From contig JAJYZJ010000018.1 of assembly GCA_021800035.1 (NCBI GenBank), forward strand, positions 1 through 35,415: DNA of 35,415 nt. Direction: 5' to 3'. Source of the stretch: an archaeon (lineage in GTDB: Archaea; Thermoproteota; Thermoprotei_A; Marsarchaeales; Marsarchaeaceae). The notes beneath the pieces were generated by a model. It searched no databases. It worked only from the letters and a program-made list of their open reading frames with translations, and was not told the origin of the DNA. Position numbers and translations under genes: made by a program. Below, piece after piece: positions 7,500-15,546 of the stretch. Position 1 is the first letter of the stretch, and each line of letters begins with the position of its first letter.

Positions 7500-8093
7500 T
7501 CAGCCCGCTATGCGGCTCATTGGCTTGGAAGGAAGCCGGCGAACGACGACCCACCGGTGCATTGCAATCTTCCGTGTCTTTTTGAATCCAGCTTTCTCAA
7601 ACATTCCCAGCGTTCCGCTGCACAGGAATGAACTTGAAATCTTCTGGCCGGTGTAATCCTCGGGATAGGCTTCAACTATCCCCCCGCCAAGGCCCCTGAT
7701 CTCCCGAATTGCCTGGGAGAGAGCGAACGTAGCGATTCCTTCCCCTCGGCGTTCCCGGTCTACGAAGAAGCAGGTGATCCGCCAGTCGGGGAGCGACTCC
7801 AGTCCATCCTCGTAGGCTTTCTTGCTCCTGATATTGGGTAGCTCCGAGGTTGGCCCAAACTGGCACCATCCTACCACTTCTCTTCCGTCGAAGACGAGCG
7901 CGGCATGGGCCCTCTCTTTCCGGACGAGCGCCTTCTTCATCGATTTGTATGCGGCAGCTCCGTGCCTTGTTTCGCCCGGCTCAAGGTGGAAGGAGATGCA
8001 CCAGCATCCCCCAAAGATTCCGTGGTGCTTTTCCACAAGTCGCTCGAACGCCGGCCAAGTATCAGAGGTGAGCGGCTTCGAGTCCATAGGCAT
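7500..8093 (-). CDS. GNAT-family N-acetyltransferase
   Basis: A 197-residue acetyltransferase that should move an acetyl group from acetyl-CoA to an amine. The acetyl-CoA loop is ITCFFVDRERRGEGIATFAL, with the RRGEGIA form of the R/Q-x-x-G-x-G/A motif, followed by the predicted helix SQAIREIR. The C-terminal GMFEKAGFKKTRKIAMHRWVV is the usual final strand region. The N-terminal FGGCWCISFHLEPGE with paired cysteines is typical of one GNAT subgroup of unknown substrate. An upstream GTG at 8114 is in frame, but a TATA-like TTTATA (8128-8133, minus) is too close to it; the ATG at 8093 fits the promoter better. Single gene. Confidence 0.82.
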   Translation of the reverse strand: MPMDSKPLTSDTWPAFERLVEKHHGIFGGCWCISFHLEPGETRHGAAAYKSMKKALVRKERAHAALVFDGREVVGWCQFGPTSELPNIRSKKAYEDGLESLPDWRITCFFVDRERRGEGIATFALSQAIREIRGLGGGIVEAYPEDYTGQKISSSFLCSGTLGMFEKAGFKKTRKIAMHRWVVVRRLPSKPMSRIAG

Positions 8094-8127
8094 GATAGTG
8101 ACTTTCAGTCCCACCCCAGAGGGGCAG

Positions 8128-8133
8128 TATAAA
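8128..8133 (-). promoter_or_regulatory. TATA box for the GNAT gene
   Basis: TTTATA on the minus strand, 35-40 bases upstream of the ATG at 8093 and only 14 from the alternative GTG at 8114. It therefore decides in favour of the downstream start. Confidence 0.5.
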
Positions 8134-8373
8134 GGAGTTCCGACGGAGGCTCAGAGCCCTTCGACGGGTGCCAAGGAGATTCGCTAGTTAACCAAGTGTC
8201 CTGTCGTAGGTTGTATAACCGATACATGAGGAGGATGGAGCGAATTCCTCTCGGCACAATCTCTCCAACGCGCTATGATTCCAGCCACATCAATCGGCAA
8301 AAAAGCATTGGAACGTTGCTCAGTAACTCTCGCTCCAGTCCGCTCCAGCAGGAAAGCTTGGGCAGAAGGCCTT

Positions 8374-9219
8374 CTAGATTGCTGCGAGAATACTGTCTTC
8401 GAGCTGCCACTGAGCTTTGAAGTGATTGTTCAAGTCTACTATCAAAGCGTAGTTCCAGTAGAACTCGAAGAGGCCGAAAGTAATTATGGATAGAACCAGA
8501 TAAAGAAAGTAACTCCTCGAAGGGAGAACCTTCCATGACGGATTTACTGCGGTCTTACCCAACTTCGATAGAGCAGATTGCACTTGTTGCATGAACGCTT
8601 GCTGCCTACTATCATGCTTGTAGGGGTCCTTAGTAAGGAAGTAGAGAATATACAGGCCTAGTAAACCAAATGTGACAGTGTCCAAGATAATCCAGAGCAC
8701 AGCCGACTTTTCCTTCTCCTCGGCGCTCGCTTCGCCGTTAATCGAGTTCATTGTAGCTAGCTCCACGTTAATATCATTCGTTTTCCCCATTGCAGCCGCC
8801 TCCTGCCTCAGGTATTCTACAAGACCGTCCCTAAGGAGCTTGTCCCTCCTGAAGTGATTGTTGCGCCTTGAAATTAGCAGGTACCAGAAAGCCAGGAACA
8901 ATAACAAATCCACCATAACAAGGCCAAAAGCAAGGAACAGCGCGCCTAAACCGAGAATGAAGATGCTCGCGACATCAACGATGCCGAATACAACGCCTAG
9001 CAATGGCAGGAAAATCCATGCCACAGACATCACCCTGTCCGACTCTTCCCGCATTCTTACGGCCTGGGTCACACCAATCTTCCCCGGGCTCGCCAACTCA
9101 GGCGCGCCCGGAGCGCTCGCCCCAGGCTGGGTGGCTGGTGGCTGAACCGGCTTGCCGCAAACTTGGCAAAAAGAGGCGTTTGCTTCGAGTTCAGAACCGC
9201 AGTACGCGCAGAACGCCAT
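8374..9219 (-). CDS. zinc-ribbon integral membrane protein
   Basis: A 281-residue protein with an N-terminal zinc ribbon (C4, C7, C18, C21 in FCAYCG...FCQVCGK), a proline/alanine-rich linker, and several membrane segments: a long hydrophobic region (roughly residues 65-120), LWIILDTVTFGLLGLYILYF, and YLVLSIITFGLFEFYWNYAL. The last two resemble each other (xTFGLxxxY followed by a charged helix), suggesting an internal repeat of the DUF4234 type. The ribbon would face the cytoplasm. An in-frame GTG at 9243 directly follows AGGAGG with no spacer; I prefer the ATG at 9219, which puts the cysteine motif at the N-terminus as in related proteins. Function unknown; single gene on the minus strand. 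Confidence 0.7.
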   Translation of the reverse strand: MAFCAYCGSELEANASFCQVCGKPVQPPATQPGASAPGAPELASPGKIGVTQAVRMREESDRVMSVAWIFLPLLGVVFGIVDVASIFILGLGALFLAFGLVMVDLLLFLAFWYLLISRRNNHFRRDKLLRDGLVEYLRQEAAAMGKTNDINVELATMNSINGEASAEEKEKSAVLWIILDTVTFGLLGLYILYFLTKDPYKHDSRQQAFMQQVQSALSKLGKTAVNPSWKVLPSRSYFLYLVLSIITFGLFEFYWNYALIVDLNNHFKAQWQLEDSILAAI

Positions 9220-9470
9220 GACGGTATTGGAGGGTGTGGTCACCCTCCTAATATGGTTGTTGGCTGAAGTGGCATTGTTGGGGTCCTGCTCATCCCCTCG
9301 CTCATGACCCCTAGAGTATCCGGAAGAGGTCGTCGTGCGTGACCGTAACCAGTATTACTTCAGAACCGGACTGCCATATTCCTCTGGCTTTTGGTTGCTG
9401 CGCCAGAGCGTATCGGATTGCGAACCAGCTCGCGAGTGCCAATAAAACCTCCTAACACCCGAAGCCGGCT

Positions 9471-10622
9471 CTACTTGTCTACAAACTTGTCAATGATACG
9501 CTTTATGTTTACCCGCGTCAACGCGGAATCCTCTGGCGGCATGCTTGCGACGAGCACAGCACCTGCCCCAAGCGGGTAAACGAGCATCGCCACGTTTTCG
9601 TAGAGCATGGTGAGCCCTGCGGGCGCGCCGAATGATGGCGGGCTGTTCGACAGGACTGCGCTCATTAGCGACACCCTGAAACCCGAGTCAATTCGCTCCT
9701 GCACAGTTTCCATTTCAGGAATTCCGGGTCTCTGGCCCCCGGCAATGGCGCTCCCATAGACATCACGTACGGCGCAATATCTTACTCCCGGTAGCCTGAG
9801 AACCTCGGCGCATAGTTTGTCGTAAGAAACCGAGGGTACACGTGCCGGCTGCGCAATCAGCCACTCTTCGAACTTTCTCGTAGTCTGCTCCGCGAGCCTC
9901 GGAACTCCCGTCATCAGTCCCTCGTAATCCCCAAATGCTTCGGCTATCCGCAGCCCCTTGTCACCTATTACATACTCTCTGAGCCTAGTGTCGTGCGCGC
10001 TTCCTCTCATCTTTAGCACCCCCACAACACCCTTCATTGAAGACCTGATTTCCACGTGCCGGAGCATTACGATCGTGTCAACCACAAAGCTCAGGCCGAT
10101 ATCCGTTACAGAAAAAGTGTCGCCGGTGATCCTCGGAATCTCCCATATGAGGAACGAGCTCAGACTTCTCACCTTGAGATATCTTACTAGCCGGTAGGCT
10201 TCGCTTCTCAGGCGGTTTCCGTCTACGTGCATGCTCAGGTGGTTCAACGAGTCGATAACTATTCTCGATGCCCTGAGTTCACGCACTGGTTGCTCTAGGA
10301 CATCCATTCCCCCCGATTCGAGTAGCAGAGAGGGAGAGGTGCAAACCACTCTCAGTTTTCCTTCATTCTCCAGCTTTTTCAGGTCCATACCGAGGTTGAG
10401 CGCATCACGATAGAGTTGGTCCGGAAGCTCTTCGAAAGTGACATATATCCCGTTTTCGCCGTAGAGCTGAGCTCCGTTTACGAGATACTGTAGCGCAAGC
10501 GTTGTCTTTCCCGTGCCAGCACTTCCTGCGCAAAGAACCGAATCCGTCCTGAGAAAGCCCCCCTTCAACATCTCGTCAAAGCCTGGAATGCCGGTGGGCA
10601 CCCGGGAAAGCGGTGCGCTCAC
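9471..10622 (-). CDS. RAD55/KaiC-like RecA-superfamily ATPase with C-terminal sensor-like domain
   Basis: A 383-residue protein. Residues 1 to ~230 form a KaiC/RAD55-type ATPase: GIPGFDEMLKGGF at the start, Walker A GSAGTGKTT (33-41), the paired glutamates of TFEELPDQL (62-70) and Walker B RIVIDSLNHL with D124. The remaining ~130 residues form a separate alpha/beta domain (VRYCAVRDVYGSAIAGGQRPG ... MLVYPLGAGAVLVASM) reminiscent of roadblock-like or DUF6659-type domains in Nitrososphaeria. Such single-domain KaiC relatives are thought to act in archaeal signalling rather than recombination. Its GTG start at 10622 overlaps the stop of the upstream winged-helix gene (GTGA), implying translational coupling and joint function. 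Confidence 0.82.
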   Translation of the reverse strand: MSAPLSRVPTGIPGFDEMLKGGFLRTDSVLCAGSAGTGKTTLALQYLVNGAQLYGENGIYVTFEELPDQLYRDALNLGMDLKKLENEGKLRVVCTSPSLLLESGGMDVLEQPVRELRASRIVIDSLNHLSMHVDGNRLRSEAYRLVRYLKVRSLSSFLIWEIPRITGDTFSVTDIGLSFVVDTIVMLRHVEIRSSMKGVVGVLKMRGSAHDTRLREYVIGDKGLRIAEAFGDYEGLMTGVPRLAEQTTRKFEEWLIAQPARVPSVSYDKLCAEVLRLPGVRYCAVRDVYGSAIAGGQRPGIPEMETVQERIDSGFRVSLMSAVLSNSPPSFGAPAGLTMLYENVAMLVYPLGAGAVLVASMPPEDSALTRVNIKRIIDKFVDK

Positions 10623-10972
10623 CTGCCACCCCTCTTTGTCAGATTCATGGCCACGAGCTTCTGGACTTCAATGTCCCTCTTAATATTGAGCCGGTAGGCG
10701 TTCAGCCTGCCAATTTTGATCCTGTCAAGTATCCCTATCTCCGTCAAATCTGCGAGGTCCGGTTCAATCTCGTTCGCGCGACGCCCTATGCGCGAGGCCA
10801 CCCCCTCGCTTGAATCTATGAGGCCAGGATTTCTCCTGAAGAGCACCAATAGGTCGCCCTTGACCTCCGACGATAACAGCCTGCCTACTAGGCTCCGGCT
10901 ACTTTTTTTCTTGGGCGTGTTCAGCTTCCCCCCTTCATTTTTGCCAGGTGAGCTTCTATTTCCTTGCACCAT
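10619..10972 (-). CDS. winged-helix DNA-binding protein
   Basis: A 117-residue protein with a lysine-rich N-terminal tail and a winged-helix core: EVKGDLLVLFRRNPGLIDSSEGVASRIGR, then EIEPDLADLTEIGILDRIKIGRLNAYRLN, in which the second helix pair and the wing (KIGRLNAYRL) are clear. It probably binds DNA or acts as an adaptor. The ATG at 10972 overlaps the upstream gene by 52 bases; a later start near the upstream stop is possible but only CTG is available there. The stop overlaps the GTG of the ATPase gene. It is the middle gene of a three-gene operon, so it may pass the ATPase signal to a promoter. Confidence 0.75.
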   Translation of the reverse strand: MVQGNRSSPGKNEGGKLNTPKKKSSRSLVGRLLSSEVKGDLLVLFRRNPGLIDSSEGVASRIGRRANEIEPDLADLTEIGILDRIKIGRLNAYRLNIKRDIEVQKLVAMNLTKRGGR

Positions 10973-11256
10973 GCTTCAAAACTGAACGGCTCTGCCGGAT
11001 AGTAGGGCAACCCCGTCTTCCTACACATATCCTTAACCGCCATGATTTCGATTACGGCAGCGGTTCCACCAAAGAAAGCACGCAAATCCTTGTCAAAGAG
11101 ACCGGGGCGGTAAGGGTAGTCGCTCATATGCAGGAAGGGCGAGAGCGCGCCATATACAACACTCCCGAGAGAGAGCTGAATAGTTTCAGTGATGGAGGAT
11201 TCGAGCAGCTTGGCCATCGCCGAGGACTTCTCTCTCTTCCCTGTCATCTGAGTCAC
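10921..11256 (-). CDS. small alpha-helical protein, possibly NitrOD5-like
   Basis: A 111-residue, mostly helical protein: AKLLESSITETIQLSLGSVVYGALSPFL, then RPGLFDKDLRAFFGGTAAVIEIMAVKDMCRKTGLPY. The arrangement of two helical halves with an FFGGTAAVIE turn reminds me of the NitrOD5-type output domain of Nitrososphaeria, but I cannot confirm that. The start could be GTG at 11256 or ATG at 11247. It is the first gene of an operon with the winged-helix and KaiC-like ATPase genes and overlaps the next gene. A TATA-like TTTACATAAATAGG lies on the minus strand at about 11293-11306. No membrane segment. Confidence 0.65.
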   Translation of the reverse strand: MTQMTGKREKSSAMAKLLESSITETIQLSLGSVVYGALSPFLHMSDYPYRPGLFDKDLRAFFGGTAAVIEIMAVKDMCRKTGLPYYPAEPFSFEAWCKEIEAHLAKMKGGS

Positions 11257-11590
11257 AGAAGACTATACCGCCTCTGGTAACAACTTGCACTCCTATTTAT
11301 GTAAATCTCGTGACGTTCTCCCACGGCTAAAGCACGAGGGCTTACTGCTTTGTTGACACAGCTTACCCTGCTCTGAGAGGGGTAGAAAAGGTAAGCGTAC
11401 GCACGTTTCACAGATGCCCACCCAAGTGCCTTGCGCGGAAATTAAGCAGCTCGCTTTCACGTCACCCACGAAAGGGTGTGGGCTTTCCCGCTCGCACTGC
11501 GATAAACGCGCTGGAAGGACGGGCCAAGTATCAAAAAGGAGAAAAAGTTAAAAAAAAGAGGTTGTTGTGCATATCCCGCATTTCGCTGAC
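11257..11590. other. intergenic region with promoter and poly-T terminator
   Basis: These 334 bases hold the promoter of the downstream minus-strand operon (about 11293-11306), a short hairpin CACCC/GGGTG near 11463-11477, and A-rich runs at 11532-11560 that read as T tracts after the minus-strand DUF4382 gene. I see no gene. Confidence 0.5.
11532..11560 (-). terminator. T-rich terminator after the DUF4382 gene
   Basis: On the minus strand this region reads as three runs of T (eight, five and five) about 30-60 bases beyond the stop at 11591. Archaeal terminators are typically such T tracts. Confidence 0.5.
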
Positions 11591-12919
11591 TCAGTTATCC
11601 AGCCCTATTGAGAGGCTCGAGGTGGAGAGAGGACACATGAGCAAGCTGTTGCTTATGGAGCAGCCAAGCTGGAGTTCCGCGCCTGCCGAAGCGATCACGT
11701 GGACTTCGAAAGACTGTCCTGACGAGGTATTGGGGATGAGCACATGCCCTGATGCGCCCGTAGAGATAATGCCGCTGAATGTGAGCACGTAGCACTGGCC
11801 GGGTGTAATATTCAGTCCTCCTCCTTCAACATTGTTCTCAGCGTTATCGCCTTGCTCGCCACCGTAGACAAGCCGGAGCTGAGCGGTAATGCATCCTGAT
11901 GCACCAGTGCCTGAAGTGGAACTTGAAGAGCTGCTGGTCGAGCTGGAAGAGCCTGCTGCCGAGGTCAAAGGGGAAGCGGTTATGGAAGTTGAACTGGAGC
12001 TTGACTCTACGACCGCTGGCACAAACACAACTTCGCTGGGGTGTTCACAGTGGCCGCCATCTCCCATTCCCTGCTGCGAAGCGTCGCCTTCGCCACTTCC
12101 GCTCGGGCAGCCGGCCCCGGCTACCGTAAAGCTTCCATGGAGCCCTATGGCTACCAGCATTACAGGCGTGTTTCCTGTGTTGTTCACCTGAACGGAAAAC
12201 GTGGTAGTCTCGCCGCTCACCGAGAACGAGGTGATGTTGGCTGAGAGCGAACCTCTTGCGCTGTTCAGCTCACCCTCTTCGTTGTTGGTGACATGGGTCT
12301 TGGCACCTATCTCGCAGCTGTCGCTAGAGCCGCAGCTCGACATGATACCCACGGCAGAAGGAATGAGTGTATAGCCATTCGTAGCGTTGACTATAACAGG
12401 GTTGAGCTCAAGAAGAATAGATGAACCACTCTGGACTGGCTCAGGATGGGCGATTGTAACCTGCAGGTTGCTACCCGAAGCAAGACTGACTTGCGAAACT
12501 TGGCCATTTACGTCAATTTTGGCGCTGGACACTACGAAGGTCACTGAGTAAACAGTCGCGCCCGATGGAACATCGGCGGTAGCAACAGTCTGCGACACAT
12601 TCTCCAGGGCCATGAGGTCCACGGTTGCACTGCCCGCCGAGGGCGTGAATGTGGTCTCTGAGATGCTACTCTGTCCCGAAGCCGATGAAGATGTGGATGG
12701 AGTCGAGTAGAGCACTGTTATGCTCGAATAGCTCAGGTTGAGCCACTGGGTTCCGGCTGGCACCTGGGGCGGGTCGGTCAGCTGAATAGCGACGACTGAC
12801 TGCGTCTGAGGAGGTTGCGCGATATGACCGAATGGCAGAACAACTGAAATGGCGATTATCACCGCGGCAACAGCTGCCGCTAGAGCTATGTAACCTATGC
12901 TTTTCTTTCCGACAGACAT
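11591..12919 (-). CDS. secreted, membrane-anchored DUF4382-like protein with Ser/Thr-rich linker
   Basis: A 442-residue surface protein. Residues ~8-30 form a hydrophobic signal/anchor (YIALAAAVAAVIIAISVVLPF). The next ~150 residues resemble DUF4382: VVAIQLTDPPQVPAGTQWLNLSYSSITV, then VDLMALENVSQTVATADVPSG. A second part (ANITSFSVSGETTTFSVQVNNTGNTPVML) looks like an immunoglobulin-like strand domain. It is followed by a serine/threonine-rich low-complexity stretch around residues 305-345, probably glycosylated, and a C-terminal domain with several cysteines (GCITAQ, GQCYVL, LQLGCS, LLMCPL) that could form disulfides. The ATG at 12919 follows a short spacer. Role unknown, probably cell envelope. 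Confidence 0.75.
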   Translation of the reverse strand: MSVGKKSIGYIALAAAVAAVIIAISVVLPFGHIAQPPQTQSVVAIQLTDPPQVPAGTQWLNLSYSSITVLYSTPSTSSSASGQSSISETTFTPSAGSATVDLMALENVSQTVATADVPSGATVYSVTFVVSSAKIDVNGQVSQVSLASGSNLQVTIAHPEPVQSGSSILLELNPVIVNATNGYTLIPSAVGIMSSCGSSDSCEIGAKTHVTNNEEGELNSARGSLSANITSFSVSGETTTFSVQVNNTGNTPVMLVAIGLHGSFTVAGAGCPSGSGEGDASQQGMGDGGHCEHPSEVVFVPAVVESSSSSTSITASPLTSAAGSSSSTSSSSSSTSGTGASGCITAQLRLVYGGEQGDNAENNVEGGGLNITPGQCYVLTFSGIISTGASGHVLIPNTSSGQSFEVHVIASAGAELQLGCSISNSLLMCPLSTSSLSIGLDN

Positions 12920-13578
12920 TTAGGTCGACAATGGATACGCGCGCACGGTATTAGTGCTAAGCCCTTGAACAAGCGGAAGAGAGTTTTTCCAGGAGGTTCA
13001 ATGGATTTTAATATTTCTTCATACCAGACGGTCCCTCTATTTTACCCTCTCTCCAATATTGGCAGGCGTAGTGGATGTCCGGCCCCTAATCACTGCGGAA
13101 CCAGAACAGCTGCAGCGTTTCAGGCAGTTGGGATTAGCTGGGGCACCCAAGATTGACTGCGCGTATTGGGTGCGGCGGCTTGCTCATGCGGCCGGCATCC
13201 TATACCCTCCCGGACAACGCTCCACGCTGATTGAGGGAGTTTTGTAGCTCATCGCTGGCAGTTGGGCCACTCACGGCTGAAACCTTTGTGCTTTCCAGTT
13301 TCCCAAGCTGCTACTGGCACAGCCGCGAACACGGGTGGCGTCGAGAAATCGCAGAGAAACCCGCTTACGGGCACCGTCTCCAGATACTGGAGGTTGCCTT
13401 CTCAATCTGGTCAGGCTCGCAAGGACAACACCAAAAAACCCCTCGCTTCAGAAAGTTTTCTATTCCAAGAGCCAGACTGGTCCCGAGGCGAAACATCTGA
13501 CTCCTCATTTCTCCCAGCCCTGCGGGAGTGTAAGTAGATGACCAGTGGCTGGATGAATCGTGGCGTAGCCTATTAGGA

Positions 13579-13590
13579 GTATATTATAGG
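13579..13590 (+). promoter_or_regulatory. TATA-like box in gene-poor region
   Basis: GTATATTATAGG is a strong archaeal promoter-like sequence with no recognisable coding frame beginning 25-40 bases downstream. It could start a noncoding transcript. Confidence 0.3.
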
Positions 13591-13957
13591 GAAGGCGTCA
13601 AGCGGAACAATTCAAAGGGCATTGTATGCGGAGGGATTTCCACATCAGGGGCGCAAAAAACCTGACCGCAGGGTCACGCTCGAACTGTGAATTGGCCCGG
13701 GCGTCGCGATTGTATTATCACAGTGCGGGCGCGAGAACCCACACCCTTTAGGAATGAGATAAAGGCAAGCCAATTAGGCATGGCTGCATGCGCGTCTGTG
13801 AGTGTACCCCTGGACGGCGGGGAATCCACGCGTGTGGAAGATGGTGCCTGCGTAGCCTCCCTAGGAGGAATCTAGTGTGCTCTGCGAGGCAGGAAGCCCG
13901 CACACTCTGGCCGCGGGAGGGGGTCACAACATATCCAGCGGTGCCTAGCCAAGGCGA

Positions 13958-13970
13958 TTTACTTTATATG
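13958..13970 (+). promoter_or_regulatory. TATA box for the acylphosphatase-like gene
   Basis: TTTACTTTATATG ends 30 bases before the TTG at 14000, consistent with a leaderless or nearly leaderless transcript. It supports the TTG start, since no ATG or GTG exists in that frame nearby. Confidence 0.5.
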
Positions 13971-13999
13971 ACCAGGCGACAAGTGCCCATGGTCGTCAT

Positions 14000-14470
14000 T
14001 TGCGGAAGAAGGTCACAACAAGCGGCAGCCGTGTTCAGGACGTAGGGTACAAGCTATTCCTCCTGAGCCGCGCAAACCGGCTGGCCGGGTTGAGTGCGAG
14101 TAATGTGGGTGAGCATGCGGTCGAGGTATTGGCCGAAGGCGACTCTAGCGAAGTCAATGCGTTCTTGAAGTCAGTGGAGACAGAATGGCCGCCCGCAGCG
14201 CGAGTTTCGTCCATTAAAGTTGAAGATTACGTAGGAAAGGTTACTCAGGTCGCGGAATTCAGGGACACGCTCAGCCTGGAACAGCTTGTGAAAATCGCGG
14301 AGACTGGCGTTGAGATGAATGGTGACATCAAGGAGATGCTCTTAAAACAAGACGAGAGCCGGGACGAATTAAGAGGACTCAGGACTGACATAAAGTCGTG
14401 GATGGACAGTCGTTTTTCACGCCTAGAGTTAGATGTTAAACTGATCAAGGAAAAGATTGGCCTAGCATGA
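14000..14470 (+). CDS. acylphosphatase-like protein with C-terminal coiled coil
   Basis: A 156-residue protein. Residues 1 to ~85 match the acylphosphatase fold: SGSRVQDVGYKLFLLSRANRL, then ASN (N35), HAVEVLAEGDSSEVNAFLKSVE, and PPAARVSSIKVEDY. In true acylphosphatases the phosphate-binding Arg ends the VQGVGFR loop; here that position is K18, while the Asn is kept. It may therefore be a weak enzyme or a binding protein. The rest (SLEQLVKIAETGVEMNGDIKEMLLKQDESRDELRG to the end) is a long charged helix, probably a coiled coil, absent in the ~90-residue classical enzymes. The start is a TTG. I have a general memory of archaeal proteins with this architecture; function unknown. Confidence 0.75.
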   Translation: MRKKVTTSGSRVQDVGYKLFLLSRANRLAGLSASNVGEHAVEVLAEGDSSEVNAFLKSVETEWPPAARVSSIKVEDYVGKVTQVAEFRDTLSLEQLVKIAETGVEMNGDIKEMLLKQDESRDELRGLRTDIKSWMDSRFSRLELDVKLIKEKIGLA

Positions 14471-14726
14471 TAGAAGTTGACTGGCCCCGGTAAGTTGCAG
14501 CCAGAAAGAGCAGATACCCTGGACTGATTTCAGCTAGGGCTCGCGAGATGCCCGACATCCTCGGACCAGGTCTGCTCCTTCGCGAGCGATTTGACGAATC
14601 GCGTGCTCAAGATTGCCCAATTGTGCGATGCCGATCCACTGCGATTACCGCCGTAAATGATTTTTCAAGCTGGCTGGCAATGTGTCCAAGCTGCCCGCAT
14701 CCGGCTTCTCGAAATTGGAATGCCCT

Positions 14727-15173
14727 TCAGGAACTTTGCTCAATTATTTGCTGGCAGTAGCTATACAACGCGTCGTAAAGGGGAAACTGGAGCTTGATAT
14801 TCTCAAAGTCGTCCTTTGCCACCTTTCTGAAACCTTCTGCTGCGGCCTTAAGGCCAGGTGACTCCTTGGGGGGATTAGGTATTGAAGAGTCAGCCCCGCG
14901 GACTATCTTAGCGAGTTCGAGGAGCGCGGGGTCCGTGAGCCCGTACTTCTTGATAATCGAGTCGAAGCTTACCCTTTCCTCCCCACCCTCCTTGTAATGC
15001 GTGAGCTCCGCCCCCGGGGTATCGAAAGGAATTGCGTTCTCGGCTTTGGCAATTTCCAGCACTCTTTCTTTGGGAACAAACAGGAACTCTGCCTGAGGGT
15101 CAACGAATTTCTTTATGAGCCAGGGGCAGGCTATCCTGTCTACTTTGGCCTTCTCTCTGGTTACCCATTTCAC
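14727..15173 (-). CDS. ChrB C-terminal-domain (chromate resistance-like) protein
   Basis: A 148-residue protein matching the C-terminal domain of ChrB, a regulator/enzyme linked to chromate resistance. The signature is MKWVTREKAKVDRIACPWLIKKFVDPQAEFLFVP, followed by PFDTPGAELTHYKEG, and SFDSIIKKYGLTDPALLELAKIVRGAD. Bacterial ChrB has an additional N-terminal domain and usually sits beside the ChrA efflux pump; neither is here. Standalone domains of this type are common and are not proof of chromate resistance. It is a single gene, divergent from the NamZ-like gene, with a TTAAG-type box about 40 bases upstream on the minus strand. No signal peptide. Confidence 0.82.
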   Translation of the reverse strand: MKWVTREKAKVDRIACPWLIKKFVDPQAEFLFVPKERVLEIAKAENAIPFDTPGAELTHYKEGGEERVSFDSIIKKYGLTDPALLELAKIVRGADSSIPNPPKESPGLKAAAEGFRKVAKDDFENIKLQFPLYDALYSYCQQIIEQSS

Positions 15174-15546
15174 AGCGAATCTGCCCTTTTGGAAACCTCT
15201 GCTCTCTTAAGGGTGTCGAGCTGCGACCGCCCTGCCTTCCACGCGCCTGACGCAACATCTGCAGAACATCCACGGAAGAATTGTGACTGCCCCAAGGTCC
15301 GCGCGCATCTGCGTCCGGGCCGGGCCCTCCTATAGCTTGAGCAAGTCAATACCGCAAACCCTCCCTGAGTAGCAAGCCGAGCTCTCTTCAGTACGTGGTC
15401 GTCGGAAGAAGTAAATACTGGCCCATGCGTCCCCGTAACTGCGACTCGATATTCCGTCTAAAAGGAAGCTTCTGGCAAAGCCGGCTTTCAGGGTTGGTCT
15501 TGAGGCAATCCCAGCCGAACTCGCAAGAGAACTCTCTAAGAAGAAA
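15174..15546. other. divergent region upstream of the NamZ-like gene
   Basis: This region separates chrB-like and NamZ-like genes. The NamZ frame is open from 15439, so part of it may be coding (see that gene). A TATA-like GTAAATACT is at 15410-15418. I see no other gene. Confidence 0.4.

Larger units (their letters stand above)
12920..13999. other. 1.08-kb gene-poor region
   Basis: No convincing coding frame is present: the many short plus-strand frames (13231-13541, 13687-13875) overlap, have unlikely composition and no family features. A strong TATA-like GTATATTATAGG lies at 13579-13590. A small hairpin (TGACC/GGTCA) follows near 13663-13676. The acylphosphatase promoter is at 13958-13970. 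It may hold an unrecognised noncoding RNA or decayed genes. Confidence 0.5.

Noticed and set aside
11889-12191. 100-codon Glu/Leu-rich frame opposite the DUF4382 gene
   Set aside because: It is the complement of the Ser-rich linker, so its odd composition is a by-product.
13680-13760. GC-rich segment resembling a tRNA
   Set aside because: No consistent D-, anticodon- and T-arm pairing could be found.
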